Origin: Candidatus Poribacteria bacterium
GTDB lineage: Bacteria > Poribacteria > WGA-4E > WGA-3G
Direction: 5' to 3'
Assembly (NCBI GenBank): GCA_028820635.1
Contig: JAPPIG010000019.1
Location: 1-64,000, forward strand
Length of the DNA: 64,000 nucleotides
A model generated the notes under the pieces. That model was not told where the DNA came from, searched no databases, and saw only the letters and a program-made list of their open reading frames with translations. Positions 33,299 to 40,852 of the stretch are shown one piece after another (positions within the stretch are counted from its first letter, which is position 1; each line of letters begins with the position of its first letter). The translations under genes and the position numbers were made by a program.

Positions 33299-35116
33299 AT
33301 GAACGGACAAAAACCAGAACCGCACACACAATGGGGGCTTCCCCCAGGTGCAAAAGCACGTCTCGGCAAAGGCGCAATTGGATGGCTCCAGTACTCGCCA
33401 GATGGTACGCAACTTGCTGTTACCGGTCCTCTTGGGATCTGGTTATACGATGTTCACACCTGCACAGAATTTGCTCTTCTAAAATCTGAACTGGATGACA
33501 GAGCAACCGAACCCCCATTTTCGTGGGCTGGCACAACCCTTGTCAACCTAAATTGGGATAATACAGTTTCGCTATGGGGTGTTCACACCAGACAACGTCA
33601 AATTAACCCTGCGAATCACACAGAAGAGGTTTACGATTTCGCACTGTCGCCAGATGGAACTATCTTGGTAACCGGCGGAGATAATAAAAACATTCAATTT
33701 TGGGATTGCCGTACGGGTCGTTTTCTCTTTTCTGCTGTTGGGCATACACAAATGATCAATGCATTAGCATTTTCCCCTGATAGTAAGATTCTCGCAAGCG
33801 GTGGTGATGACAAAACTATTCGGCTTTGGGATGCCCAAAATGGCAGACATCTTTCCACTCTCTCTGCAAATGAAACTGAAATCTGGATGTTGGAATTTTC
33901 TCCAAACGGTATTATTCTTGCCAGTCGAAATACAAACGAAACTATTGACTTGTGGGATGTGGAAACAGGCGAAAAACGTGAGACCTTTACAAATTTGGGT
34001 GATCAGGGTCATTTTAAATTTTCACCTGATGGCACGCTTATCGCCAGTGGGATCAACGATAATACCGTTCGTATCTGGAATGCAGATTCAGGTACTGAAC
34101 ATGCAAGACTCACGGGGCATACAGCTTCCGTTTGGGGTATTGCGTTTTCACCTGATGGCACGACAATTGCAAGTTCCGCAGCAGATAACACAATCCGGTT
34201 CTGGAATCTTGCTAACGGTACCGAAAAAGGAATCATCACCGGACATGTGGGATGGGTACATTCTGTTGCTTTCTCACCTGATAGCAGTCTTCTTGCTGTT
34301 GGAGGGAAACATAAAACACCTTACTTGTGGAATTTGGACACATATACAGAGTCCACACCTTTCGACAGTCATCTCGGTTCCATTGATGAAGTCGTCTTTT
34401 CTCCTGATGGTACAACACTTGCGAGTGCCAGTCGAGATGAAAGGATATTCTTGTGGGATATGGACACCAGCACGCCACGTACCATCTTGCAAGGGCATAC
34501 AGATATGATTCGTTCATTGGCTTTTGCGCCAAATGGCACTACGCTTGCCAGCGGCAGTGATGATAAAACTATACGATTATGGGATATTGATACCGGAAAC
34601 CAATTAGCACTTTTAAAGGGACATACTAATTTTATTGGTACAGTTGCGATTTCGCCAGATGGTAGAACCCTTGCCAGTTGTAGCGCTGATGGGACGGTTC
34701 GCTTATGGAATGCCAATACAGGACATCCACTTACTGTTCTTAAAGGGCATACCGATGTTGTTTTTTCAGTGGTATTTTCACCAGATGGTAGAGTTCTCAT
34801 CAGTGGAGGTTCGGATGAAACCATTCGCTTTTGGGATATGCATTCTTGCCAGCTTCTGTCAACGTTGACACTACCGAGTCACGTTCATGCATTGGCATTG
34901 TCTCCAGATGGAGGAACCCTTGCAAGTGCTGGCCAAGATGGAAAAGTCCGAATATGGGATCCGCACACCGGCAATCAACGGGCTGTCCTCAGCGGACACA
35001 TCGTTGACGTTGATACTTTGGCATTCAGTCCTGATGGGAGAAGCCTTGCCAGTGGCAGTGATGATGGAACTGTCCTCCTTTGGGACCTTGATACGGTTGG
35101 AAACACACATAGATAA
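33299..35116 (+). CDS. Unsecreted double WD40 propeller protein (array member 6)
   Basis: A 605-residue protein made of 14 very regular WD40 units (for example IRLWDIDTG, VRLWNANTG). It starts MNGQKPEPHTQWGLPPGAKA: 11 residues, then the entry motif, and no signal peptide. This layout is the same as that of the products predicted from the internal starts of the class A sigma/WD40 fusions. The start ATG 33299 has GAGGA at 33286-33290; an ATG at 33260 lies inside the upstream gene. It follows two secreted paralogs in one operon, so the same propeller type would be present on both sides of the membrane. Confidence 0.9.
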   Translation: MNGQKPEPHTQWGLPPGAKARLGKGAIGWLQYSPDGTQLAVTGPLGIWLYDVHTCTEFALLKSELDDRATEPPFSWAGTTLVNLNWDNTVSLWGVHTRQRQINPANHTEEVYDFALSPDGTILVTGGDNKNIQFWDCRTGRFLFSAVGHTQMINALAFSPDSKILASGGDDKTIRLWDAQNGRHLSTLSANETEIWMLEFSPNGIILASRNTNETIDLWDVETGEKRETFTNLGDQGHFKFSPDGTLIASGINDNTVRIWNADSGTEHARLTGHTASVWGIAFSPDGTTIASSAADNTIRFWNLANGTEKGIITGHVGWVHSVAFSPDSSLLAVGGKHKTPYLWNLDTYTESTPFDSHLGSIDEVVFSPDGTTLASASRDERIFLWDMDTSTPRTILQGHTDMIRSLAFAPNGTTLASGSDDKTIRLWDIDTGNQLALLKGHTNFIGTVAISPDGRTLASCSADGTVRLWNANTGHPLTVLKGHTDVVFSVVFSPDGRVLISGGSDETIRFWDMHSCQLLSTLTLPSHVHALALSPDGGTLASAGQDGKVRIWDPHTGNQRAVLSGHIVDVDTLAFSPDGRSLASGSDDGTVLLWDLDTVGNTHR

Positions 35117-35199
35117 GACCATTTTAGCAGATTGGCTTGATGATTGGATTGAACATTGCTAAACTACATAAGGGCAAGATATTCACATTTTTTCGAATT

Positions 35200-35394
35200 T
35201 ATACCATTTCTAAATGATAATATAGCATTCTTTCGTAGGTCGGGTAGAGCAAAGCGAAACCCGGCAAATGCCAAAAAGCGCATTTGGCGTTGATTTGGAC
35301 ACGTATGATTTTAGATAAGGTTTCCATGTCGGGTTTCGCAAGCTCTACCCGACCTACAGACTATTATAGCAAATTGTCAATTAGAAACGGTAAT
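35200..35394. mobile_element. MITE-like element, second copy of the 21859 family
   Basis: A 195-bp element with degenerate inverted ends (TATACCATTTCTAAATGATA left; CAATTAGAAACGGTA right) and the internal words TAGGTCGGGTAGAGC, AAAAAGCGCATTTGGCGTTG, CGGGTTTCGC and CTCTACCCGACCTACA. About 90 internal bases are nearly identical to 21940-22070. It fills most of the 302-bp gap before the next secreted WD40 gene. Confidence 0.8.
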
Positions 35395-35418
35395 TACTAT
35401 AAAAGCGAGGAGAATGCA

Positions 35419-37314
35419 ATGAAAATACAGAAATACTTACTGGGAATTGTACCGCTAATAATTTTATTATGTGTATCAAATAGTTTTAGTCAAGGAATAG
35501 AACTATGGGATTTACCTAAGGCAGCTAACGCACGGATTGGTAAAGGTAAAGCATATAAAGTCAAATATTTTCCAGATGGTCATCGTCTTGCTATTACGAC
35601 GACAATCGGTGTCTGGATATACGATCTGCGAACTGATGATCTATTGGATTTACTTACAGGGCATTCACGTCCAATTAAGTCTCTCGCCTTTAGCCCTGAT
35701 GGCACGACATTTGCCACAGCATGTGATGATAATACTGCTTGGTTGTGGGATGCAAACACAGGTGAACACATGTTAAGTTTTATTGGACATCGGGACGACA
35801 TTAATGAAGTGTCATTCAGTCCGGATGGTAAAATACTTGCTACGGCAAGTGACGATAATACGGTCGGACTATGGGACATCAATACTGGAGAATGGTTAGC
35901 TTCTCTACAAGGACATTCAGATAACGTTCACTCAGTATCGTTTTCGTCAGATGGCACAGTGATAGCGAGCGGCTCGTATCGTGTTGGGAAGACCCTATGT
36001 TTTTGGGAACCGAGAACCCAAGAACGAATAAACACTATAACCAGTGATCAAGATGATATAGCGCATATACATTCTGTAGCAAGTTCACCTAATGGTAGCA
36101 TTTTCGCAACAGGGAGTTGGGGAAAGGTCAGTATTTGGGAAGGACGCACCGGTAAACTCCTTACAACTTGTGAAGTAGAAGATAGTACAGGAGAAATCTG
36201 GTCAGTTGTGTTTTCACCAGACGGAAAAACCCTCGCAACTGGGATTGAAAACAGTGCTATCTTGATAAATGATGTCTCCACAGGACGCTTGTTGAAAACT
36301 ATTGATACAGAAGAACCAATCACTTCCTTAACCTATTCTCCAGATGGCAAGACACTCATAAGTGTTAGTAAGGAAGGTGCGATTAAGTTCTGGGATGTAG
36401 ACACCTACAAAGTTAAAAAGACAATAGATGATTTTACATTTCAAGTCTTTTCTATCGCTTATGCACCTGATGGCAATACGTTTGTAACAGGAAATATGTC
36501 TAAAATAAGTTTTTGGAATCCAAAGACAGGTGAACATCAAAAGACAATCGCTGGACATAACGGAACTGTCCGCTCTATTACTTTCTCAGCGGACGGAAAA
36601 ATACTCGCAAGTGCCGGTTCTTATTCAGTTCGATTGTGGGATGTTGCAACGGATAGATTGATCGGTTCATTCAAAGGATATACGAATCTTGTCAAATGCG
36701 TAGCGTTCTCATCTGACGGTAGCATGCTTGCTGGTGGAGGTCAGGACAGCACAATCAGAATATGGGAAACACGATCCGGTGAGCAATATCTCATAGGACA
36801 ACGGTTGCATACGCTTGCAGGACATACAGACGGAGTCCAATATGTGACGTTTTCGCCAGATGGTAAAACACTTGTAAGTACAGGTGATGATAAAACAATT
36901 CGATTGTGGGATGTTGAAACTGGAAACCTCATAAACACACTTGTGGAGCATACGAGGGCTGTACATACCGTTGTCTTTTCCCCAGATGGTAATACGTTTG
37001 CAAGTGCCAGCAGGGATGGAAAGGTCTGTTTATGGGACTTGAATACATATGAACTCCTCAATACCTTCAGAGGTCATACAAGGAATAGCATTTCTGTTGA
37101 TTTTTCTCCAGATAGTAACGTGCTTGCCTTTAGCAACGGTGATGCGATATACATCTGTGAATTAAGCACTGGGGAGTACATCAACACGTTTACAGGACAC
37201 ACGACTATGATCAATTCTGTTGTGTATTCACCTGACGGTAAAACAATTGCAAGTGGTAGCACTGATGGTTCTATTCTCTTATGGGATTTGACAAAGTTGG
37301 TTTCGGATAGATAG
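35419..37314 (+). CDS. Secreted double WD40 propeller protein (array member 7)
   Basis: A 631-residue protein with a Sec signal peptide (KIQKYLLGIVPLIILLCVSN then SFSQG) and LWDLPKAANARIGKG, followed by 14 WD40 units from GVWIYDL to ILLWDLT. The start ATG 35419 has GAGGAG at 35407-35412; the longer open frame upstream runs into the MITE-like element and is not coding. It resembles the proteins at 29385 and 31305. The next gene follows after 82 bases. Confidence 0.9.
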   Translation: MKIQKYLLGIVPLIILLCVSNSFSQGIELWDLPKAANARIGKGKAYKVKYFPDGHRLAITTTIGVWIYDLRTDDLLDLLTGHSRPIKSLAFSPDGTTFATACDDNTAWLWDANTGEHMLSFIGHRDDINEVSFSPDGKILATASDDNTVGLWDINTGEWLASLQGHSDNVHSVSFSSDGTVIASGSYRVGKTLCFWEPRTQERINTITSDQDDIAHIHSVASSPNGSIFATGSWGKVSIWEGRTGKLLTTCEVEDSTGEIWSVVFSPDGKTLATGIENSAILINDVSTGRLLKTIDTEEPITSLTYSPDGKTLISVSKEGAIKFWDVDTYKVKKTIDDFTFQVFSIAYAPDGNTFVTGNMSKISFWNPKTGEHQKTIAGHNGTVRSITFSADGKILASAGSYSVRLWDVATDRLIGSFKGYTNLVKCVAFSSDGSMLAGGGQDSTIRIWETRSGEQYLIGQRLHTLAGHTDGVQYVTFSPDGKTLVSTGDDKTIRLWDVETGNLINTLVEHTRAVHTVVFSPDGNTFASASRDGKVCLWDLNTYELLNTFRGHTRNSISVDFSPDSNVLAFSNGDAIYICELSTGEYINTFTGHTTMINSVVYSPDGKTIASGSTDGSILLWDLTKLVSDR

Positions 37315-37396
37315 AAATTTATGTCAAGTTTCGGATGTTTCTGCAAAATTTTAAATGACGTTTACGATAGGGTATGGGGGAATGGAGGTTTAATCA

Positions 37397-39412
37397 ATGC
37401 AAGGAATTACGCCGTTTCAGCTCGACCACGGTAGCACATGGCATTTACCTGATGGTGCTATTGCAAGGTTAGGAAAAGGTAATAGCGTCACAATGACATT
37501 ATCCCCAAATGGTACGCTTCTCGCCATTGGAAGCTATCTCGGTATGTGGTTGTATGATGTAACTAAGCGTACGCCCCTATCACTTTGGGAAGTAGGAACA
37601 CAAATTTCAGCTGTCACCTTTTCTGCTTGTGGAGAATGGATAGCAACAAGCAGCTGGGGCGGTCCTATCAAAATCTGGGATGTGAAGAGCGAGAATTGCT
37701 TAGCAAAATTGCGGCGAGATGAAAGTGGAGGCAATTCCGAACTTGTCTTTTCACCCAATCGAGAATGGTTTGCTGTAGGAGGAACAAATAGAAGTTCTAA
37801 TCCCGAGGAGAAACTATATTGTAGTGTTGAAGTTTGGCGGCTTCCAGAAAATCTACAAGAGAATGCAACCTCTAATCGTCCGACACGAGAATTATTGTAT
37901 GTGGGGACCAACCCGCTTGCATTTTCACCAAATGGAAAGTTACTCGCTTTTGCTTCCCCCGACGGAGTCCCTGAACCGTTTAATACAAATGGATATCCTG
38001 TAATTGGCGGAAGATGGTTGTTAGATGCAAGCCATGTTGTAGTCTATGAGTTAGCAACAGGACAACATCTCACCACTCTTGCTGGGGGTGAGGATGTCAG
38101 CTCTATATCCTTTTCACCGTGTGGGAATTTTATGGCTGTATGTGATCGGAACGGTGTAAACAAGGCATGGAAAGTCCCAGCACAACCCGCAACAGAACTG
38201 CAACCGTGGCCCCTACACAAAGTTTATCAGGAAGTAGACGACAACGCTTACCATAATATCAGTTATGAACCGGAAAACCGCCTCTTAGCTACTGTTGACG
38301 CGTACAAGCATGAAATGTTTTCAGTAGTTGATTTAGAAAACAGTGAAATGCTCTATCCACATACCAAAGAAATTGGTCCCTATAATCCAGACTTTTCGCA
38401 CGGAACACGTCTCGCGTTTGAGAGTGAAAACGATGTGCATATTTGGATTGAGGGTGAAGACCGATTAATCTCTTTGGGGCATACCGCTGGATTTTTTGTA
38501 GGTCCTCAGCAGTTTTCTTTAGATAGAAAGGTGTTAATCACAACAGACAGGTATGATGGTATTTTCAGCTGGGATATTACACATCCCAACGACCATTCTC
38601 ACATTTTTAAACCCCTCGGCATGAAACCGGGTTCAGATGGATGGGGAGAACGTTATTTTTGTGTGGAGGTATCGTCTGAAGGAAAACACTTTGTCACTTC
38701 CGGTGATGAAAGTAGTGTTCGACTGTGGGAATTGGGAGCGGACAAACCGATTGCATCGTTTTCTATACAAGCTGAAGTGTCTGACGCGGTTTTCTCCTCA
38801 ACTGCCAATTTACTCGCTTGCATAGACGAGAATGGTAAGGTCTATATCTGGGATATCGCAACAAGTGAAATCTACGACACCTATACGACAGAAAAAACGC
38901 ATAACTCACCCTACATAGAATTTAGTCAAGATGGTACATATCTTATCAGTCGTTCTGGTCAAATCTATGATGTTGCTCAACGTAAACCTCTGGACCGGTA
39001 TTCAAGTGAGGATGGAATACAATTCCTTGCGTTTTCCCCGAATTCCTCCCAAATCTGGTGTGATTGGCGAGGATGGAATAATGAGACAATAGAGTTATGG
39101 GATATTCAACAGGATGAAAAAGTGTCGGAAATCCCTAAACCAAACTGGTGGAAGCCCAAATATATTGAAGCGTTTGCATTATCTACATGTGGACAATATA
39201 TCGCTTGCAGTCCTGATACGTGGACACTTAACGGGCATATATGTATTTGGGATATCCGCAAAGAAGATGAACCTATTGTTACGTTTGAGGTGGCAGAAGG
39301 CATATCTTCTCTTGCTTTTTCTATTGATAGGACGCTTTTGGCAAGTGCTGGCACAAGCGGTGCAATCCTACTGTGGGATTTGATACCCTATATAAACGAT
39401 TGCGTTTCATAA
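37397..39412 (+). CDS. WD40 repeat protein, free form (array member 8)
   Basis: A 671-residue protein with no signal peptide. After 13 residues comes TWHLPDGAIARLGKG and about 14-15 diverged WD40 units (GMWLYDV, IKIWDVK, VYIWDIA, IELWDIQ, ILLWDLI). It is closer to the FSPCG-rich group (22195, 27091, 50369) than to the regular group. The region around residues 120-215 carries longer insertions between blades. GGAGG at 37384-37388 precedes the ATG by eight bases. Confidence 0.87.
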   Translation: MQGITPFQLDHGSTWHLPDGAIARLGKGNSVTMTLSPNGTLLAIGSYLGMWLYDVTKRTPLSLWEVGTQISAVTFSACGEWIATSSWGGPIKIWDVKSENCLAKLRRDESGGNSELVFSPNREWFAVGGTNRSSNPEEKLYCSVEVWRLPENLQENATSNRPTRELLYVGTNPLAFSPNGKLLAFASPDGVPEPFNTNGYPVIGGRWLLDASHVVVYELATGQHLTTLAGGEDVSSISFSPCGNFMAVCDRNGVNKAWKVPAQPATELQPWPLHKVYQEVDDNAYHNISYEPENRLLATVDAYKHEMFSVVDLENSEMLYPHTKEIGPYNPDFSHGTRLAFESENDVHIWIEGEDRLISLGHTAGFFVGPQQFSLDRKVLITTDRYDGIFSWDITHPNDHSHIFKPLGMKPGSDGWGERYFCVEVSSEGKHFVTSGDESSVRLWELGADKPIASFSIQAEVSDAVFSSTANLLACIDENGKVYIWDIATSEIYDTYTTEKTHNSPYIEFSQDGTYLISRSGQIYDVAQRKPLDRYSSEDGIQFLAFSPNSSQIWCDWRGWNNETIELWDIQQDEKVSEIPKPNWWKPKYIEAFALSTCGQYIACSPDTWTLNGHICIWDIRKEDEPIVTFEVAEGISSLAFSIDRTLLASAGTSGAILLWDLIPYINDCVS

Positions 39413-39491
39413 AAAAGAATTGTAGGGATGCACATAAGAAAATGAAAGGTTTTTTTCTAAAAAAAGCTTAAATTGTTATGGGAGAACTCTA

Positions 39492-40508
39492 ATGAAAAAG
39501 AGTGACGCTGAATTGATGCACAAAATCTCATCCAGTGAAGAGGCAGTATTCAATCTTGACGGAAAAATCCCTGCAAGTGGAAGTGGCAATGTTCCTAACC
39601 GTACCCGGAATGCCCTCACAGGTACCGTAAAACATACATTCACTGGGCATTCGGAGTCTGTCTTGAGTGTAGCGTTCAGCCGGAATGGAAACATAATTGC
39701 AAGTGGGTCTACTGACGGAAGTGTTCGCTTGTGGAATGCAGACACAGGGCAACACATCAAAACGCTTAATAGACCTAACGATATGGTCAACAGTATACAA
39801 TTCTCACCCGACGATAAAATCCTTGCTTGTGGAACTGACGATGGCATTCGCCTATGGGATGTACACACAGGTGAACACAGGAAAATATTCTATATCAATG
39901 ATCCCTATAACCCAATACTCAGAGCATTCAGTCCAGATGGTAATACATTAGCAAGCGGAATTGATGACGAAAAGACTATATCCATCTGGGATGTACACAC
40001 AGGCGAACACAAGAAAACTCTTAAAGGGCATACAAATCACTTGAGTTGTTTAGTGTTCGGTCGAGATGGAAAAACACTTGCAAGTGCATGTTACAAAGGT
40101 ATCATCCGCCTTTGGGATGTTGACACTGGCAAGAATAAGGCACTTATAGGACATACAGATTGGGTGAGCTCTTTAGCGTTTAGTCCGGATGGAAAAACGC
40201 TGACGAGTGGGAGTGACGACACTACTATCCGATTTTGGGATGTTGAAACTGGCAAGAACAAGATGATGCTCAAAGGAACGGATTGGCATCACAGTTATAC
40301 GTTAGCGTTCAGTCCAGAGGGAAAAACGCTTGCAAGTGGAGATAGAAGTAAGAACATCTGTATTTTTGATGCACACACGGGCCAGCAGAAGAAAACATTG
40401 TCGGGGCATACAGATTTGGTAAGAAGTATTGCTTTTAGTCCCGATGGAAAAACCCTTGTGAGCGGTAGCCTTGATAGTTCTGTGCTTGTCTGGGAGATAA
40501 ATCCCTAA
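39492..40508 (+). CDS. Single WD40 propeller with a remnant of a sigma N-terminus
   Basis: A 338-residue protein with seven WD40 units (VRLWNAD to VLVWEIN), exactly one propeller, half the size of its neighbours, and without the LPxxAxAR motif. Its first 22 residues, MKKSDAELMHKISSSEEAVF followed by NL, align with the start of the class A sigma factors (MERDDIELIQSVLSGDDAAF). The leader and codons also match at DNA level (TATGGGAGAACTCTAATGAA against TATGAGAGAACTGTGATGGA at 40853). The gene therefore looks like a deletion product of a sigma/WD40 fusion that lost sigma regions 2-4 and the first propeller but stayed open. No signal peptide. Confidence 0.85.
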   Translation: MKKSDAELMHKISSSEEAVFNLDGKIPASGSGNVPNRTRNALTGTVKHTFTGHSESVLSVAFSRNGNIIASGSTDGSVRLWNADTGQHIKTLNRPNDMVNSIQFSPDDKILACGTDDGIRLWDVHTGEHRKIFYINDPYNPILRAFSPDGNTLASGIDDEKTISIWDVHTGEHKKTLKGHTNHLSCLVFGRDGKTLASACYKGIIRLWDVDTGKNKALIGHTDWVSSLAFSPDGKTLTSGSDDTTIRFWDVETGKNKMMLKGTDWHHSYTLAFSPEGKTLASGDRSKNICIFDAHTGQQKKTLSGHTDLVRSIAFSPDGKTLVSGSLDSSVLVWEINP

Positions 40509-40614
40509 CATAACTTACTCTTACGGTTAACTTTGTTTGTTTCAGTCCAAAATACTTATTACTTTTCTTATGATTTTATGCAAGAATTCAGTATTTTTTG
40601 AATTATGACATTTT

Positions 40615-40642
40615 TGCAACCAGTCCACCGTAAAATCGCGTC
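40615..40642 (+). promoter_or_regulatory. ECF-type promoter, class A, copy 1
   Basis: TGCAACC at 40615-40621, then CGTC at 40639-40642 with 17 bases between AACC and CGTC, followed by ACCTATT. AAC in the -35 and CGTC in the -10 are the hallmarks of many ECF promoters. The same boxes and spacing occur at 44632-44659 and 47528-47555, with different spacer sequence. Here a 167-bp MITE separates it from the gene. Confidence 0.7.
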
Positions 40643-40661
40643 ACCTATTATTGCAAGTCTA

Positions 40662-40828
40662 TAGTGACCTTTAGAATTAATAGGACATTTTGAGTTGTAG
40701 GAGGGAACTCCGATTCCCGACTACCAGTGAGGTATGTCGCGATTCGGAGATCAAAATCAACGGTATGAACGCCATTTAGGCATTCACCGCCTACAGAAAA
40801 TGTGTCTCTTTAATTTCAAAGTTCACCA
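40662..40828. mobile_element. MITE inserted in the leader of a sigma/WD40 gene, copy b
   Basis: A 167-bp element flanked by TA (40660-40661 and 40829-40830), with terminal inverted repeats starting TAGTGACCTTTAGAATTA (left) and TGGTGAACTTTGAAATTA (right, read inward). The homologous leader of the 47596 gene reads AAGTC-TA-AATTGATT without the element, which fixes the boundaries and the TA duplication. Inside is TAGGAGGGAACTCCGATTCC paired with GTCGCGATTCGGAGATC, as in copies a and c. Confidence 0.85.
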
Positions 40829-40852
40829 TAAATTGATTATGAGAGAACTGTG

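Noticed and set aside
35284-35418. N-terminal extension of the secreted WD40 protein at 35419
   Set aside because: The extension would be encoded by the MITE-like repeat and would bury the signal peptide; a strong GAGGAG precedes ATG 35419.
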